Assembly: GCA_024403775.1 (NCBI GenBank)
Contig: JAKSRE010000006.1
Location: 31,619-95,618, forward strand
Source of the DNA: Clostridia bacterium
GTDB lineage: Bacteria > Bacillota > Clostridia > Saccharofermentanales > Saccharofermentanaceae
Direction: 5' to 3'
DNA length: 64,000 nucleotides
Notes under the pieces: generated by a model
What the model was told of the DNA's origin: nothing
The model's database searches: none
What the model saw: the letters and a program-made list of their open reading frames with translations, nothing else
Position numbers and translations under genes: made by a program
In this document: positions 61,966 through 64,000 of the stretch, piece by piece
How the letters are laid out: each line of letters starts with the position of its first letter
Position numbering within the stretch: the first letter of the stretch is position 1

Positions 61966-62355
61966 ATGAAGAAAGTAGCTTTTATTTGTGTTCATAATTC
62001 TTGTAGAAGTCAGATTGCAGAGGCACTTGGTAAACATTTGGCCTCAGATGTATTTGAGAGTTATTCAGCTGGAACAGAGACAAAACCTAAGATTAATCAG
62101 GATGCAGTACGTATTATGAAGCGTCTTTATAACATTGATATGGAGGCTACACAGTATTCCAAACTTTTAAGTTCGATTCCAGAACCTGATATTGCCATAT
62201 CGATGGGTTGTAATAGCAGTTGCCCTTTTATCGGAAGAGACTTCGATGATAACTGGGGACTTGAAGATCCTACAGGTAAATCCGATGAGGAATTCGAGCT
62301 TGTTATTAGGGAAATAGAGAAAAATATTCTTGAACTTAAAAATAAATTGGTCTGA
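61966..62355 (+). CDS. Arsenate reductase / low-molecular-weight phosphatase family protein (ArsC)
   Basis: A 129-residue protein with the phosphate-binding loop CVHNSCRSQIAEA at the N-terminus (Cys8 nucleophile). The motifs SAGTETKPKINQDAV and SMGCNSSCP (two further cysteines) follow, then WGLEDPTGKSDEEF with the acid. The three cysteines fit thioredoxin-coupled ArsC, which reduces arsenate. A tyrosine phosphatase role is the alternative. No arsR or arsenite exporter is nearby. Ribosome site GAGGAGA. Confidence 0.8.
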   Translation: MKKVAFICVHNSCRSQIAEALGKHLASDVFESYSAGTETKPKINQDAVRIMKRLYNIDMEATQYSKLLSSIPEPDIAISMGCNSSCPFIGRDFDDNWGLEDPTGKSDEEFELVIREIEKNILELKNKLV

Positions 62356-62394
62356 TTTTGTATGCCAGGAAGCATATTAATCAGACCAGTTTTT
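62349..62394 (+). terminator. Terminator overlapping the arsC stop
   Basis: GGTCTGATT / AATCAGACC stem around a long loop, followed by AGTTTTTG. The stem contains the stop codon. Confidence 0.65.
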
Positions 62395-62417
62395 GTCATT
62401 AAAATTAACTTATAATC

Positions 62418-63890
62418 TTAATGTGTAACTCTTGCAATTCTAAAGTTTGGATCTTTGGTTACCCAGTTATTTACGGTCATTGGTGAAGATTCCCATTCGC
62501 CTTCATAAGTATAAGATACTTCGCTTATAACTGGCATCCAGGATTCATAGTAACTCTTTTCTTCTGTGAATACCCAGTCAGCAGAAGTGCCATAGAGATA
62601 GAAGTCGTGATAGTTACCATTGCAGTCAGGTCCAATTCTTCCAACATACAGATATACCCAGCCATGATCTCCAGAACCGTCACAAATAAGGTCGCCTGGA
62701 CGAATCTCATTTGCGCTGATATCAGTACCATAAGTCTGAGCCATAGTCAGCATGTGATGAGGAACATTATTAACATTGTGGTATGTCTGGATGAAATATA
62801 CAATCAATCCAGAACAGTCGATACCACTTTCGAGGGAGAGTCCGCCATAAACATATGGGAAATGTGGTGCCATGCTTGAAGGAGAAGCGGATGTATATCC
62901 TGCCAAAACATATTCTAATAAGTTGTTCCAGTTAGCTCCAGAAGTCGAAAAAGACATTGCCCAGTAAGTAAAATCATCATCAGATCCGCCTACATTGATA
63001 TGCTTTCCAGGAGTAATACCGCAGGCTTCGCACTTGTTTGCGAATTCTTTTGAATCAGAGAAACCCTCAAAAAGTATAAGATTTACATAATAATTGCAGA
63101 AAGTCTTGTCTACCCAGTAATTAAGTCCATCCTGATCAGGTTCTCTGTTAAGGAAAACTCTATAATAGAGTGATACATATTCAGAGAGTTCTTCCTTGTC
63201 ATAGTATGCAACGCCTCTGTCTATGAATTCAGGGCTGAAGAAGAACCCGTAGGCAGCTTCCTTACCAGTAATCTCACCAGTAGTTAATCTATTTACCCAG
63301 TCGTTAAGGCCGTTGGTATCAGCATCTCGTCCCAAGCAGTCTCTGTAAAGACTTCTGACAAAAGTCTCAATATCGTCTGCCTGTGAATTTGGACCTGGAT
63401 TTATACTAGCACTGCCTGGCTGGATTCCGTATTTGGCACATAATTCAGCCCATTCAGTAGAATTAACAAACCCAGCGAAAATGGTCATCTTGTCATCCCC
63501 ATTATTAAGCATCTGGACCCAGTATGCCAGACCTTCAGAATCAGGATTACGATCAAAGAATACATGATACAAAGTGTCAACATATTCTTCGTTAGACACA
63601 TTCTTATTTGTAAATTCATCGCTGAATAAAAAGCCAAAGGCGCACGTTCCACCGTCTATGCTGCCTTCCTTAAGCTGGCTTACCCAGTATTCGTAGCCAC
63701 TGTTGTCAGGCTTACGGCCCAAAGTTAATGTATAAAGTCTGTCTACAAAACCACCGACTCCAGAAGATTCATCTTCTGCCGCATATACTGAATTAGTGAG
63801 TATAGTCTGGGTGTTTACTAATGTCGTGCCTACTACTGAACAAGCCATAGCTGCCGAGAGTAAAACACTTAATGCGCGTTTTGATTTCAT
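62418..63890 (-). CDS. Secreted DUF4214 protein with C-terminal NlpC/P60 peptidase domain
   Basis: A 490-residue exported protein, start ATG 63890 (GAGGGG 11 bases upstream; a GTG three codons earlier is too close to it). Signal peptide of about 38 residues ending NSVYAA. DUF4214 half-repeats follow (such as LGRKPDNSGYEYWV and FDRNPDSEGLAYWV), about six in all to residue 300. A C-terminal NlpC/P60 domain (about 320-490) has YVYGGLSLESGIDCSG with the nucleophile Cys and DGSGDHGWVYLYVG with the His. It likely cuts peptidoglycan stem peptides or a related amide. It shares the DUF4214 region with the surface proteins at 7-18 kb. The last 110 bp of the window hold only its upstream region. Confidence 0.85.
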   Translation of the reverse strand: MKSKRALSVLLSAAMACSVVGTTLVNTQTILTNSVYAAEDESSGVGGFVDRLYTLTLGRKPDNSGYEYWVSQLKEGSIDGGTCAFGFLFSDEFTNKNVSNEEYVDTLYHVFFDRNPDSEGLAYWVQMLNNGDDKMTIFAGFVNSTEWAELCAKYGIQPGSASINPGPNSQADDIETFVRSLYRDCLGRDADTNGLNDWVNRLTTGEITGKEAAYGFFFSPEFIDRGVAYYDKEELSEYVSLYYRVFLNREPDQDGLNYWVDKTFCNYYVNLILFEGFSDSKEFANKCEACGITPGKHINVGGSDDDFTYWAMSFSTSGANWNNLLEYVLAGYTSASPSSMAPHFPYVYGGLSLESGIDCSGLIVYFIQTYHNVNNVPHHMLTMAQTYGTDISANEIRPGDLICDGSGDHGWVYLYVGRIGPDCNGNYHDFYLYGTSADWVFTEEKSYYESWMPVISEVSYTYEGEWESSPMTVNNWVTKDPNFRIARVTH

Positions 63891-64000
63891 AATTATCACT
63901 GCCCCTCAGAATAATAATATGTTTTTATTATATATGTGTGTGCGTCTAGGAGAAGTTAATTATGTGTAACTATTTTTAAATGGCGGAGATGGAGGGATTC

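Overview
The window looks like chromosomal DNA of a low-GC, Gram-positive gut or rumen anaerobe of the Lachnospiraceae. The Butyrivibrio/Pseudobutyrivibrio group is my best guess, but this is inference from gene families and not a marker-gene result. The evidence is AT-rich DNA, strong AGGAGG-type ribosome sites, the Clostridia gene sets ireB-ruvX-DUF1292 and tsaE-tsaB-rimI, an Asn T-box, secreted DUF4214 proteins, and a GH9 cellulase with CBM3 modules. No phage, insertion sequence, CRISPR array or plasmid function was recognised.

Layout. 1-6.9 kb is housekeeping: a fused two-ATPase ECF transporter component with EcfT, an ROK glucokinase, TruA, an amidohydrolase, and TsaE/TsaB/RimI. 6.9-17.7 kb holds three large secreted proteins with C-terminal DUF4214 modules, two of them leucine-rich-repeat proteins. 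Between them lie a tRNA-Gly, a MATE exporter, a DUF896 protein and a T-box-controlled asnS-asnA operon. 17.9-31.8 kb is carbohydrate and envelope work: a GH9 cellulase that is probably a lipoprotein, an ECF sigma factor with a membrane partner, GalE, a cytoplasmic GH5 enzyme, an epimerase-like protein, UDP-glucose dehydrogenase, a GT2 glycosyltransferase, a large polytopic membrane protein, and RNase R with a long Arg/Ser tail.

31.76-32.98 kb has no gene. It contains the most unusual structure in the window: 14 inverted-repeat units of about 36 bp (9-bp arm, 18-bp spacer, 9-bp arm). The units repeat every 51 bp in five blocks, and the arm sequence changes between blocks while the two arms stay complementary. 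33-40.7 kb carries a degenerate HPr-like protein, MtaB, IreB, RuvX, two DUF1292 proteins, a CPBP protease, and an 1116-residue membrane-anchored protein that looks like a glycosidase without its acid/base residue.

40.7-49.6 kb begins with an AT-rich gene-free stretch. It continues, mostly on the minus strand, with an M50-like protein, a DUF624 protein, a SASA-type esterase, a nitroreductase, a methyltransferase preceded by a possible leader-peptide attenuator, glucuronate isomerase and a phosphoesterase. 49.7-64 kb has a flotillin, an HD-GYP protein, a frameshifted gene remnant, YdcF, a DUF4250 protein, GpmI, an MFS permease, an Rrf2 regulator, a PurF homologue lacking the glutaminase cysteine, a DUF3592 protein, an ArsC-like protein, and a secreted DUF4214-NlpC/P60 protein.

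Several genes fit one lifestyle, extracellular polysaccharide breakdown with cytoplasmic processing: GH9 outside; GH5, a SASA esterase, UxaC and glucokinase inside; and surface proteins that may hold cells to substrate. Starts were chosen from ribosome-binding sites where the longest reading frame began too early. Family assignments come from motifs read by eye, without database searches.
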